NCBI GenBank assembly: GCA_900766865.1
Contig: CAAFXA010000553.1
Location: forward strand, 1-5,337
Source of the DNA: an uncultured Akkermansia sp.
Lineage (GTDB): Bacteria > Verrucomicrobiota > Verrucomicrobiia > Verrucomicrobiales > Akkermansiaceae
Reading direction: 5' to 3'
Length of the DNA stretch: 5,337 bases
Translations under genes and position numbers: made by a program
Shown: positions 1 to 5,337 of the stretch, one piece after another
How the letters are laid out: every line of letters begins with the position of its first letter
Numbering within the stretch: the stretch's first letter is position 1
The notes under the pieces: generated by a model
What the model was told of the DNA's origin: nothing
Seen by the model: the letters and a program-made list of their open reading frames with translations, nothing else
Databases searched by the model: none

Positions 1-41
1 ATAATAATAACCGTTTTTTTGAGCAATTTCGCATTTACCGC

Positions 42-70
42 TTGCAAGGCCACTGCTTTCGTGGTATACA
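42..70 (+). promoter_or_regulatory. Candidate sigma-70-type promoter of the pseudopilin gene
   Basis: A -35-like TTGCAA (42-47) and a -10-like TATACA (65-70) are separated by exactly 17 bp. The bases TGG just before the -10 box give a TGn extended -10. The predicted start near 77 would leave a leader of about 20 nt before the ATG at 98. Each hexamer matches the consensus at four of six positions, so the call rests mainly on spacing and the extended -10. The same TTGCAA/N17 arrangement recurs upstream of the gene at 2288. The rest of the 1-97 gap holds only a T7 run (14-20). Confidence 0.42.
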
Positions 71-97
71 TAAAGAGTCAACACAACCGCATATAGC

Positions 98-856
98 ATG
101 AAAATTCAACTCAAAAAAGCAAAGAAAGGTTTCACCCTGATTGAGCTTATGGTGGTTATCGCCATTCTTGCCTCTCTGGCAGCTGTAGGTTATGGCCCCA
201 TCATGGACCACCTGCAGGATGGTGACCGCCAGCAGGCCAGCTCTAACCTGGGTCAGGTACAGAAGATGCTCCTCGCATTCAGCCAGGACAATGGCTCCTA
301 CCCCTGCGATGCCACAGCTGATGCCCTGCTGGAAGACGAGAACAACCAGGAGTACAACTTCGGCGACCTGAAGGGCGACAAGTCCAACGACTATTTCCGC
401 CAGCTCTTCTACAAAGGCAACGCCCAGGAGAAGACATTCTACGCCAAGCATGCCGGCACCAAGGAAGGTGACAACAGCGTTGCCAATGGCCAGTGCCTTG
501 CCAAGGGCGAGAACGCCTTTGCCTATGTGCTGCGCAAAGAGAGCGACAATCCGGAAGAGGCCAATGGCCGCCGTGGCGTGACCAATAACAGCGCCCCGCT
601 TGCCTTCACCTGCGTAGCCTCCTCCCGCACCCCCTACACCGGTGACAAGGTTGTCTTCAGCAACGTATTCCGTGGCCACGCCTTCATGGCTCGTGTAGAC
701 GGTTCTGTGACAGACCTGCAGAAAAATCTCTCTGAGGATGACGCCGATGACAGCCGACTGATTTACGGCAAGAACTTCACCCCCTTCCCCGAGACCAAGA
801 AGGGTCGCGATACTTCCCCCGACTATATTGTTGTATCTCCTGACCTTACCATGTAA
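98..856 (+). CDS. Type II secretion / type IV pilus-like prepilin (pseudopilin) protein
   Basis: This 252-residue protein begins with a short Lys-rich leader (five Lys in 11 residues) ending in Gly11. The class-III prepilin motif follows, GFTLIELMVVIAIL, with the conserved Glu at +5 (Glu16). A prepilin peptidase (PilD type) should cut after Gly11 and methylate Phe12. Residues 12-35 form the hydrophobic membrane helix that packs pilin subunits. The next part (about 43-70, rich in Gln, Asn and Leu, ending in NGSYPC) resembles the usual G/H-type pseudopilin continuation. The globular part has Cys70, Cys133 and Cys172. A block near 193-204 (GHAFMARVDGSV) resembles the DG motif seen near the end of planctomycete and verrucomicrobial prepilin-like proteins. 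The ATG at 98 is chosen because it gives a normal short leader; no Shine-Dalgarno precedes it. No other secretion gene is adjacent, and a terminator follows directly, so it looks monocistronic. The family is secure, but whether it serves secretion, a pilus or the surface is unknown. Confidence 0.9.
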   Translation: MKIQLKKAKKGFTLIELMVVIAILASLAAVGYGPIMDHLQDGDRQQASSNLGQVQKMLLAFSQDNGSYPCDATADALLEDENNQEYNFGDLKGDKSNDYFRQLFYKGNAQEKTFYAKHAGTKEGDNSVANGQCLAKGENAFAYVLRKESDNPEEANGRRGVTNNSAPLAFTCVASSRTPYTGDKVVFSNVFRGHAFMARVDGSVTDLQKNLSEDDADDSRLIYGKNFTPFPETKKGRDTSPDYIVVSPDLTM

Positions 857-882
857 GGAGTACACTGATAGACGTTTTCCCC

Positions 883-918
883 AAAAAAAGCTCAGAGCCA
901 ATGGCTCTGAGCTTTTTT
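883..918. terminator. Bidirectional intrinsic terminator between convergent genes
   Basis: GCTCAGAGCC (890-899) and GGCTCTGAGC (903-912) form a perfect 10-bp stem over a 3-nt loop. Seven As flank the left arm (883-889) and six Ts flank the right arm (913-918), so each strand reads as a GC-rich hairpin followed by a U-run. Counting the A/T extension, the palindrome is perfect over 884-918 around base 901. It lies 26 nt after the pseudopilin stop and about 70 nt after the ispH stop, so it fits both transcripts. A second T9 run at 926-934 could support readthrough termination on the + strand. Nothing else is apparent in the 857-989 gap. Confidence 0.92.
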
Positions 919-989
919 GCTACAATTTTTTTTTGCGAGCGTTCTGAAGAAAACGAATGCTACCGGCAACAGCCGCGCTTACGCAAACA

Positions 990-2186
990 TCAAGCCACCG
1001 GGCAACCTCGCAGTTCTGCCAGACGGCGGATAACCTGCTCTATCACATTGGCCGGACAGGATGCCCCGGCCGTAATACCAATACGCCAGGGGCGGCTTAA
1101 ATCCGCCGCCTCTGCGGGCAGTGCCATCTCCACCTCAGCCTTGGCCTTCAAATCAAAAGAGCGAATAGCGGAAAGGCTCTGCAGGCATGAAGCCTCCTTC
1201 ACAAAGAAAGTAGGAAGTTTGCGCGCTGCAATATGAGCCAGGTGCGTTGTGTTGGAACTATTGTACCCACCAATGATAAACATGGCATCCAATGGTTTCT
1301 CCAACAGGGAGAAGAGTGCATTCTGACGATCCTGCGTGGCCCCGCAAATCGTATCAAAAGCATGGAAACGCGCATCATCCCCATCTCGCGCCACCACAGC
1401 GGCACGCAGCATAGATTGAATATGAGCCGTCTCGCTCTTAAGCATCGTTGTCTGATTGGCCATACCCATCTCTGCCAGATGAAGCTCGGGGTCAAATCCA
1501 TCAGAACAACTTCCGGCAAAGTGCTCCATGAAGGACACCTTATCCCCCTTCCCCTGAATGTAGTCGCAGAGCATCCGGGCATCGGCCTCATTGAAAATCA
1601 CAATAAAGTTTCCCTTGCCATCTTCACCACAGGATTGGGAGGCTGTGGCCTGACTTTCCTCGTGTTTCGCCTTGCCATGAATCACACTGGTGATACCCAT
1701 TTTAGCATAATTACGCACCTTCTGCCACACGCGTATCACATTACCGCAGGTGGAGTCCACCAGGTGCACGCCCTTCTCGTCCAGCATCCTGCGCATCAGC
1801 ACAGACACACCAAAGGCCGGCACTATCACCACATCATCCTCCGTCAGTCCGGCATACACCGGATCGTTCAGGTTCCACGGCAAATGCCGCAGCCCCATCG
1901 CATCGAGGTCTGCATTCACTGCCGGATTATGAATAATCTCACCGATAAGCCATATGCGTTTACCTTTGAACATCTGGCAAGCCGCGTAAGCAATTTCGAT
2001 GGCACGCTTCACGCCGTCACAGAAACCGAATGCATCCGCCAGGTGAACCTCCAGTCCTGACAGGGAAAGCACATTGCCCCCCTCGCGAATGCTGTCCACC
2101 AGCTCGCTGTTATACTGTTGCACTCTGTCGCGAACCTGCGCCATCACCTCCGGGCGGCGCACATTGATAGGCTTCCTGGCTGTCAT
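990..2186 (-). CDS. ispH: 4-hydroxy-3-methylbut-2-enyl diphosphate reductase (IspH/LytB), long cyanobacterial/plant type
   Basis: This cytoplasmic iron-sulfur enzyme performs the last step of the MEP pathway, reducing HMBPP to IPP and DMAPP. The 398-residue protein is longer than the E. coli form (about 316) because of an N-terminal extension of some 45 residues and internal insertions. The cluster ligands are visible as Cys56 (AFGFCDGV), Cys147 (DSTCGNV) and Cys281 (TICGATQDRQ). Substrate-site matches include His86 (EIIHNP), the HEE at 175-177 corresponding to the E. coli HPE with the proton-donor Glu, QTT at 245-247, NSSN at 309-312 and GASCP at 374-378. The phrases IIHNP, IHGK..HEE and CDYIQG recall the plant/cyanobacterial sub-family more than the enterobacterial one. 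The ATG at 2186 is favoured by a consensus-like promoter just upstream. Met15 (2144), preceded at 2 nt by GGAGG, is an alternative start. The gene converges on the pseudopilin gene, shares its terminator and diverges from the operon at 2288. Confidence 0.96.
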   Translation of the reverse strand: MTARKPINVRRPEVMAQVRDRVQQYNSELVDSIREGGNVLSLSGLEVHLADAFGFCDGVKRAIEIAYAACQMFKGKRIWLIGEIIHNPAVNADLDAMGLRHLPWNLNDPVYAGLTEDDVVIVPAFGVSVLMRRMLDEKGVHLVDSTCGNVIRVWQKVRNYAKMGITSVIHGKAKHEESQATASQSCGEDGKGNFIVIFNEADARMLCDYIQGKGDKVSFMEHFAGSCSDGFDPELHLAEMGMANQTTMLKSETAHIQSMLRAAVVARDGDDARFHAFDTICGATQDRQNALFSLLEKPLDAMFIIGGYNSSNTTHLAHIAARKLPTFFVKEASCLQSLSAIRSFDLKAKAEVEMALPAEAADLSRPWRIGITAGASCPANVIEQVIRRLAELRGCPVA

Positions 2187-2192
2187 ACCCCC

Positions 2193-2221
2193 ATTGTGCC
2201 TGCGGGCAAGCCAAGTGTCAA
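2193..2221 (-). promoter_or_regulatory. Candidate ispH promoter, possibly leaderless
   Basis: On the minus strand a perfect -35 box TTGACA (2221 down to 2216) is followed after 17 bp by CACAAT (2198 down to 2193), a four-of-six match to TATAAT. A start site seven bases after the -10 box falls at 2186, the A of the ispH ATG. If used, the mRNA would have no 5' untranslated region. The run GGGGG just before the ATG is too close to act as a normal Shine-Dalgarno. Confidence 0.5.
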
Positions 2222-2226
2222 GAAAA

Positions 2227-2243
2227 ATGGCGGATTACGCCAT
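2227..2243. promoter_or_regulatory. Perfect 17-bp inverted repeat, candidate operator in the divergent control region
   Basis: ATGGCG (2227-2232) and CGCCAT (2238-2243) are perfect reverse complements around the 5-bp spacer GATTA. The repeat lies between the two outward-facing -35 boxes (ending at 2221 and starting at 2253) and is nearly centred in that 31-bp interval. Its size and symmetry suit a dimeric helix-turn-helix protein. No T-run follows, so it is not a terminator. A binding protein is not identified; the TetR-type gene at 4928 is one candidate by inference. Confidence 0.45.
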
Positions 2244-2252
2244 ACTTAGCAC

Positions 2253-2281
2253 TTGCAATCATGTACGCAAGATAGTAGAAT
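2253..2281 (+). promoter_or_regulatory. Candidate promoter of the five-gene + strand operon, possibly leaderless
   Basis: TTGCAA (2253-2258) and TAGAAT (2276-2281) are separated by exactly 17 bp; the -10 box matches consensus at five of six positions and the -35 at four. A start site seven bases after the -10 box falls on 2288, the A of the ATG. This mirrors the geometry of the divergent ispH promoter. Confidence 0.5.
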
Positions 2282-2287
2282 GAGCAC

Positions 2288-2821
2288 ATGAACAAGACCC
2301 CCTTCCGGTGGCTGATAGTTTTAGCCTTCATGCTCCTTTGCCCGCAGAGTATGGCACAGAGCCCTGATCTGGTGAATGAGGACCGCGACCTGGTACGCGT
2401 GATGCGCCACCCGGATGGGTCGCGCTCTGTATACAAGCGCCAGGCCGGCTGGCGCGGCATGCGTTGCGCCACATACACAGCCAGCGGCAAGCTTGCTGCC
2501 ATCAACGATTACACGGAGGGCAAGTATGGCCAGCTCGTCGCCTGCGTTATCTATAACGAGAAACGACAGCCCATCTACAAAGTCTCATACGGCTACGACA
2601 GCCAGGCCCGCCTTATCGAGGAGCGTATGTTCTCCAGCCCGGGCAACAAACTGGTACAGCGCGTTATTTATCGTTATGATGCCAATGGTAACCGCGCCAA
2701 ACCCCTCATCATTTCCCTGAATAATGCGGATGTCGGCATATCCCCCACCATGACGGATGATGTCACTAACGCGCACCGCCAGCTGCGCGGCAGCAATAAC
2801 CGCAGAAGTTATCGTCGCTAA
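2288..2821 (+). CDS. Small exported protein with YD/RHS-like repeats
   Basis: This 177-residue protein starts with a Sec signal peptide: Lys3 and Arg7, a hydrophobic core at 8-18, and a probable signal peptidase I site after SMA (Ala23). The mature part contains up to four short hairpin-like units: YTASGKL (63-69), YNEKRQP (89-95), YDSQARL (103-109) and YDANGNR (130-136). The last two match the YDxxGxL/YD pattern of RHS and related repeat proteins; the first two are weaker. Two cysteines, Cys60 and Cys86, could form a disulfide outside the cytoplasm. The tail (about 160-177) is Asn/Arg rich and basic. It is far too short to be an RHS toxin and has no visible catalytic or toxin domain. It is the first gene of the + strand operon, 101 bp from ispH. 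The function is not recognised; a periplasmic or surface structural role is inferred from the export signal and repeats. Confidence 0.82.
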   Translation: MNKTPFRWLIVLAFMLLCPQSMAQSPDLVNEDRDLVRVMRHPDGSRSVYKRQAGWRGMRCATYTASGKLAAINDYTEGKYGQLVACVIYNEKRQPIYKVSYGYDSQARLIEERMFSSPGNKLVQRVIYRYDANGNRAKPLIISLNNADVGISPTMTDDVTNAHRQLRGSNNRRSYRR

Positions 2822-2852
2822 GCTCCATACTTCACCCACACGAATCACCACA

Positions 2853-3146
2853 ATGGAAAGTTTCTCCTGGAAAGATAAAGATGCAGATGGCAACAAGGTC
2901 ATATACGAAGCCAGCCACTTTGGCGGCTGGTGGCAGCTGACCTGCACGCCGAAGGTAGGACGTGCCCAGAAAGACGATGTCATCCCCGAGCCGGCAGAGT
3001 TTACCGAGGAAATCTGGCAGACACTGCGCGACCTGCTGTGGCGCAAATACCAACGCAGGCGCGTCTCCTGGAGCCTCATCGAACACATCGATGACATCCT
3101 GGCCGGCAAGGCTACAAACGAACGACGTGACCAGCGAAAAAAATGA
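2853..3146 (+). CDS. Trp-rich small protein of unknown function
   Basis: This 97-residue soluble protein has six Trp (6, 26, 27, 55, 63, 73) and a single Cys31. It has no signal peptide or membrane segment. Residues 14-33 look beta-forming around GGWWQLTC. Residues 50-84 look helical with many charges (EEIWQTLRDLLWRKYQRRR), and the C-terminus is very basic (RRDQRKK). The frame stays open upstream to 2757, but the ATG at 2853 is preferred because it avoids a 60-nt overlap with the preceding gene and starts where the sequence becomes protein-like. It begins 31 nt after the previous stop and its TGA overlaps the mazG ATG as ATGA, which implies co-expression and likely translational coupling with mazG. 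The family is not recognised. The coupling and sensible composition make it a credible gene. Confidence 0.75.
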   Translation: MESFSWKDKDADGNKVIYEASHFGGWWQLTCTPKVGRAQKDDVIPEPAEFTEEIWQTLRDLLWRKYQRRRVSWSLIEHIDDILAGKATNERRDQRKK

Positions 3147-3961
3147 CCGACGAGGAAATGATAAACTGCCGTGATGCTGAGCGGCAGCTGGAGCGGGCCA
3201 TCGCCGTCATGCACCGCCTGCGCGCTCCGGGTGGATGCCCCTGGGATGCGGAGCAAACGCATGAGAGCCTGATACCCAACCTCATCGAAGAGGCCTACGA
3301 GTGCATTGATGCCATCCGAGCCAAAGACTGGCCCCACTTACGGGAAGAACTGGGGGATGTGCTGCTGCAGGTTCTCTTCCATGCAGAGCTGTCCGCAGAA
3401 AATCCCGAGGAAGGCTTCACGCTGTCCGATATAGCCTGTGAGCTGAGCGACAAGATGGTACGTCGCCATCCGCACGTGTTCGGCGACTCTGCCGTCAACA
3501 CCAGCGAAGGTGTCCTTACCCAGTGGGATGCCATCAAACGCAAGGAACAAGCCATTGAGGACAAACCATACCTCAAGAACTGTGGCAAGGGGCTCCCCTC
3601 CTTGCTGCGGGCCTACAAGCTTACCAAAAAAGTAGCCAAGGTCGGCTTCGATTGGCCAAATCACGCCGGCGTGGTGGAGAAAATACAGGAAGAAACAGCC
3701 GAGGTCGCAGAGACACTGCAGCTGGAAGACAATGACCCGCGCGTAGCCGAAGAATTGGGGGATTTGCTCTTTACCACAGTGAATCTGTGCCGCCGCCGGG
3801 GAATCGACCCGGAAGTGGCACTTGACGCCGCCAACCGCAAGTTTGAGCGCCGATTCAACTTCCTCGAAAAGCAGCTTAAGGCCAATGGCATCAGCCTGAG
3901 TGCCGCCACAAGCGAGCAAATGGAAGCAGCCTGGCAACAGGCAAAACAACAGGAAAATTGA
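3143..3961 (+). CDS. mazG: Nucleoside triphosphate pyrophosphohydrolase MazG (two-domain)
   Basis: MazG hydrolyses (d)NTPs to NMP and pyrophosphate in the cytoplasm. It is thought to clear damaged or non-canonical nucleotides and, in E. coli, to affect (p)ppGpp levels. The 272 residues match the usual full-length two-domain form. Domain one shows the family signature GCPWDAEQTHESL (31-43), EEAYE (49-53) and EELGD (68-72), the metal-binding ExxE...ExxD pattern. The linker region has RRHPHVFGD (107-115) and QWDAIKR (127-133). Domain two repeats the pattern with KVGFDW (166-171), EETAEVAE (183-190), EELGD (203-207) and the terminal NRKFERRF (231-238). All acidic metal ligands look present in both domains, so the enzyme should be active. 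The start at 3143 is chosen for its ATGA overlap with the upstream stop; Met6 at 3158 is an alternative. The next gene begins 13 nt after the stop. Confidence 0.97.
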   Translation: MTDEEMINCRDAERQLERAIAVMHRLRAPGGCPWDAEQTHESLIPNLIEEAYECIDAIRAKDWPHLREELGDVLLQVLFHAELSAENPEEGFTLSDIACELSDKMVRRHPHVFGDSAVNTSEGVLTQWDAIKRKEQAIEDKPYLKNCGKGLPSLLRAYKLTKKVAKVGFDWPNHAGVVEKIQEETAEVAETLQLEDNDPRVAEELGDLLFTTVNLCRRRGIDPEVALDAANRKFERRFNFLEKQLKANGISLSAATSEQMEAAWQQAKQQEN

Positions 3962-3974
3962 TTCCACAGCCTCC

Positions 3975-4913
3975 ATGCACGCCCCCCGTATTATCTCCCT
4001 GTTCTGCCTGCTGGTTGCGCTGACCGCATGCAGTCCCACGCGAGAAACGCTCGATGAGCGCCCCGCCAATCCGCTTTCCGGGGAACCCGGCCAGGAGCTG
4101 GCGGGCTTTACGGCAAACCCGCTTTTACCAGGTGGCGGCGGACTGGGGGCTGATACCATGAAAGTCACCACAGAAGCGGAACTCAAACAAGTAGACAACG
4201 GGGCCGACGGAGAGCTCATCTGGACCAACCCGGATGACCCGGATGCCGATATTCCCGGCCTCACAGCCGCCTTCGAAAACCGACGCAAGGGAAATGGCTG
4301 GCTCAATAATCTGGGACGGGGCATTAAATTGTCCCGCAAAGAGGGGCGCCCTCTGCTCATCTGGTTCCACAACTCTGTAACCAGCCCCAAGAGCAAGCAA
4401 CTGGGCACCCATCTTCTGGAAACAGAACAGTTCAACCTCTGGTGCAAGGACAGAGTCGTACGCGTTAAGCTGGACGCCGGAGCCTCAATGGATGAGGCCA
4501 CGACAAAAAACAGCCAATACAGCATGAGTTCCATCAACAACCTTGCCCGCCGCTATGGTCTGCGGCACTACCCGGCGCTGGTTGTCATCAATCCCCGAGG
4601 AAAAATCACGGCCAGAATTGATGGCTATAATGGCTTCCTTGCAGAAGTGGAGGAAGAACTGGAACAGGGAGTAAAGAACGCAGAAACCAGCTACTCAACA
4701 TACAAGGAAGACCTCCGCAGCAAGGGGTACCGAGACTGGACTTCCCGTAAAGGAGAAAAACTCTTCGCCCGCTTGCAGCGCTACGATGAGAAAAACAGCG
4801 CCGTCTACCTGCGAGAACCGGGAGGGCGCGTATCACGAACACGCCTGGAACGATTCAGCAAGGCAGATATAGATTACCTGGACGAATACGCCAGAGCAAA
4901 CACCTCCAACTGA
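3975..4913 (+). CDS. Lipoprotein with a cysteine-free thioredoxin-like domain and a C-terminal SHD1-like domain
   Basis: The 312-residue protein has a lipoprotein signal peptide (MHAPRIISLFCLLVALTAC). The lipobox LTAC puts the acylated Cys at 19, and Ser at +2 suggests outer-membrane sorting by the Lol rule. A Pro/Gly-rich linker (about 30-60) contains ANPL twice (31-34, 47-50). Residues about 112-232 resemble a thioredoxin fold: GRPLLIWF (124-131), the active-site position, a strand VVRVKLDAG (161-169), and the cis-Pro region YPALVVINPRGK (199-210). Where redox-active members have CxxC, this protein reads S137-P-K-S140, so it is unlikely to exchange disulfides. Residues about 248-305 (RDWTSRKG, VYLREPGG, LERFSKADIDYLDEY) match the SHD1 (SLA1 homology 1) pattern as I know it, a presumed protein-binding module. 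The ATG at 3975 is chosen because it gives the signal peptide; the frame is open from 3900 but that start lies inside mazG. Its partner and exact role are unknown. Confidence 0.88.
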   Translation: MHAPRIISLFCLLVALTACSPTRETLDERPANPLSGEPGQELAGFTANPLLPGGGGLGADTMKVTTEAELKQVDNGADGELIWTNPDDPDADIPGLTAAFENRRKGNGWLNNLGRGIKLSRKEGRPLLIWFHNSVTSPKSKQLGTHLLETEQFNLWCKDRVVRVKLDAGASMDEATTKNSQYSMSSINNLARRYGLRHYPALVVINPRGKITARIDGYNGFLAEVEEELEQGVKNAETSYSTYKEDLRSKGYRDWTSRKGEKLFARLQRYDEKNSAVYLREPGGRVSRTRLERFSKADIDYLDEYARANTSN

Positions 4914-4927
4914 TAATTCCCGGGCAG

Positions 4928-5337
4928 ATGAGCAAATCCGACACCACGAAAGCGCAGATTATGCGCGCCGCCATTGAACAGTTTACCAGACTGGGCTTCG
5001 AGGGAGCAGCCATGCGCGAAATCGCCAACGCCGCCGGGGTGAACATTGGCCTCATCCGCTACCATTTCGGCAATAAGGCAGACCTTTACCGCGATACACT
5101 TGCCTACGTTTCCGTGCAGTACAACGCCGTCTGTCTTGAGGCACTCCAAGCGGCTCGCGACAGCGGCGATGTGGAAGAAATCATATATTCCTGGCTTGCA
5201 GCTCCCATCACCCATTGGCAGGACTCCACCGTTGCCAGTGGAGAAGAAGTGCTCTGCTTCCTCAACAAAATGGGCTACGAATCCCCGGAACTGACGCGGG
5301 ATGTGTACGAATCCCATTATTCCTATGCCCTGCAGGA
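4928..5337 (+). CDS. TetR/AcrR-family transcriptional regulator, 3' end cut off by the window
   Basis: The open frame runs from the ATG at 4928 to the window end without a stop (136 full codons), so only the N-terminal two thirds or so of a typical regulator of about 200 residues is present. Residues 8-57 form the TetR DNA-binding domain: helix one KAQIMRAAIEQFTRLGF, the helix-turn-helix with REIANAAGVN (30-39) and the recognition helix ending in LIRYHFGNKADLY (42-54). Residues 58-136 are the start of the helical ligand/dimer domain, which is too variable to name a ligand. It begins 14 nt after the lipoprotein stop with no terminator between, so it belongs to the operon or at least can be transcribed with it. 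No good Shine-Dalgarno is present; Met12 (4961) would cut into helix one and is less likely. The regulated genes could be this operon, ispH, or genes beyond the window. Confidence 0.93.
   Translation, partial: MSKSDTTKAQIMRAAIEQFTRLGFEGAAMREIANAAGVNIGLIRYHFGNKADLYRDTLAYVSVQYNAVCLEALQAARDSGDVEEIIYSWLAAPITHWQDSTVASGEEVLCFLNKMGYESPELTRDVYESHYSYALQ

Noticed and set aside
14..20. T7 run as the tail of an upstream terminator
   Set aside because: No hairpin is visible in the 13 bases before it; the stem, if any, lies outside the window.
35..901. A 288-codon open frame on the minus strand covering the whole pseudopilin gene
   Set aside because: It is antisense to a gene with a clear prepilin motif, gives a Val/Ala/Leu/Gly-rich product typical of a shadow of GNC-rich codons, and starts inside the terminator palindrome.
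901..1236. A + strand frame beginning at the terminator
   Set aside because: Its first residues equal those of the minus-strand frame only because the terminator is palindromic; the rest is antisense to ispH and has no protein-like features.
1233..2060. A 275-codon + strand frame inside ispH
   Set aside because: Antisense to a well-conserved enzyme gene; the His-rich composition is that of a shadow frame.
2288..2821. RHS-type toxin or contact-dependent effector
   Set aside because: Only short YD-like units are present, with no conserved RHS core, toxin tip or immunity gene next to it.
3900..3974. An upstream start for the lipoprotein inside mazG
   Set aside because: It would place 25 polar residues before the signal peptide and overlap mazG by 62 nt; the ATG at 3975 gives a standard lipoprotein signal.
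3338..4540. A 400-codon minus-strand frame across mazG and the lipoprotein gene
   Set aside because: It crosses two well-supported genes and their junction, with no recognisable domain.
4914..4927. CCCGGG palindrome between the lipoprotein and TetR genes as a terminator or operator
   Set aside because: A 6-bp palindrome with no loop and no T-run is common by chance.

Overview
The window looks like the chromosome of a moderately GC-rich Gram-negative bacterium, most plausibly a verrucomicrobium close to Akkermansia. This rests on four inferences: a stand-alone prepilin-type protein with a class-III leader, an IspH of the long cyanobacterial/plant type, a lipoprotein that joins a thioredoxin-like fold to what looks like an SHD1 domain (common in Verrucomicrobiota and Planctomycetota), and starts that lack Shine-Dalgarno sequences. 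No database search was possible, so the taxon is a guess.

Layout. At the left (98-856, +) is a single pseudopilin-like gene with its own candidate promoter. It ends at a near-perfect palindromic terminator (883-918) that also serves the convergent ispH gene (990-2186, -). ispH encodes the last enzyme of the MEP isoprenoid pathway. Between ispH and the next gene is a compact 101-bp divergent control region (2187-2287). It holds two back-to-back candidate promoters, each placing its predicted start site on the A of the ATG, with a perfect 17-bp inverted repeat between their -35 boxes.

To the right, five genes run on the + strand with gaps of 31 nt or less and form a probable operon. They are a small secreted protein with YD/RHS-like repeats (2288-2821), a Trp-rich 97-residue protein of unknown function (2853-3146), the nucleotide pyrophosphohydrolase MazG (3143-3961, start overlapping the previous stop as ATGA), a lipoprotein with a cysteine-free thioredoxin-like domain and a C-terminal SHD1-like domain (3975-4913), and a TetR-family regulator cut by the window end (4928-5337).

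How they fit together. IspH and MazG are housekeeping enzymes (isoprenoid supply and nucleotide-pool cleaning). The secreted repeat protein and the lipoprotein probably act in the cell envelope. The TetR protein at the operon's distal end is a natural candidate to bind the 17-bp palindrome, but that link is inference. No tRNA, rRNA, CRISPR array, insertion sequence or phage feature was seen. The non-coding gaps are all short (no more than 133 nt) and are described under the regulatory entries.
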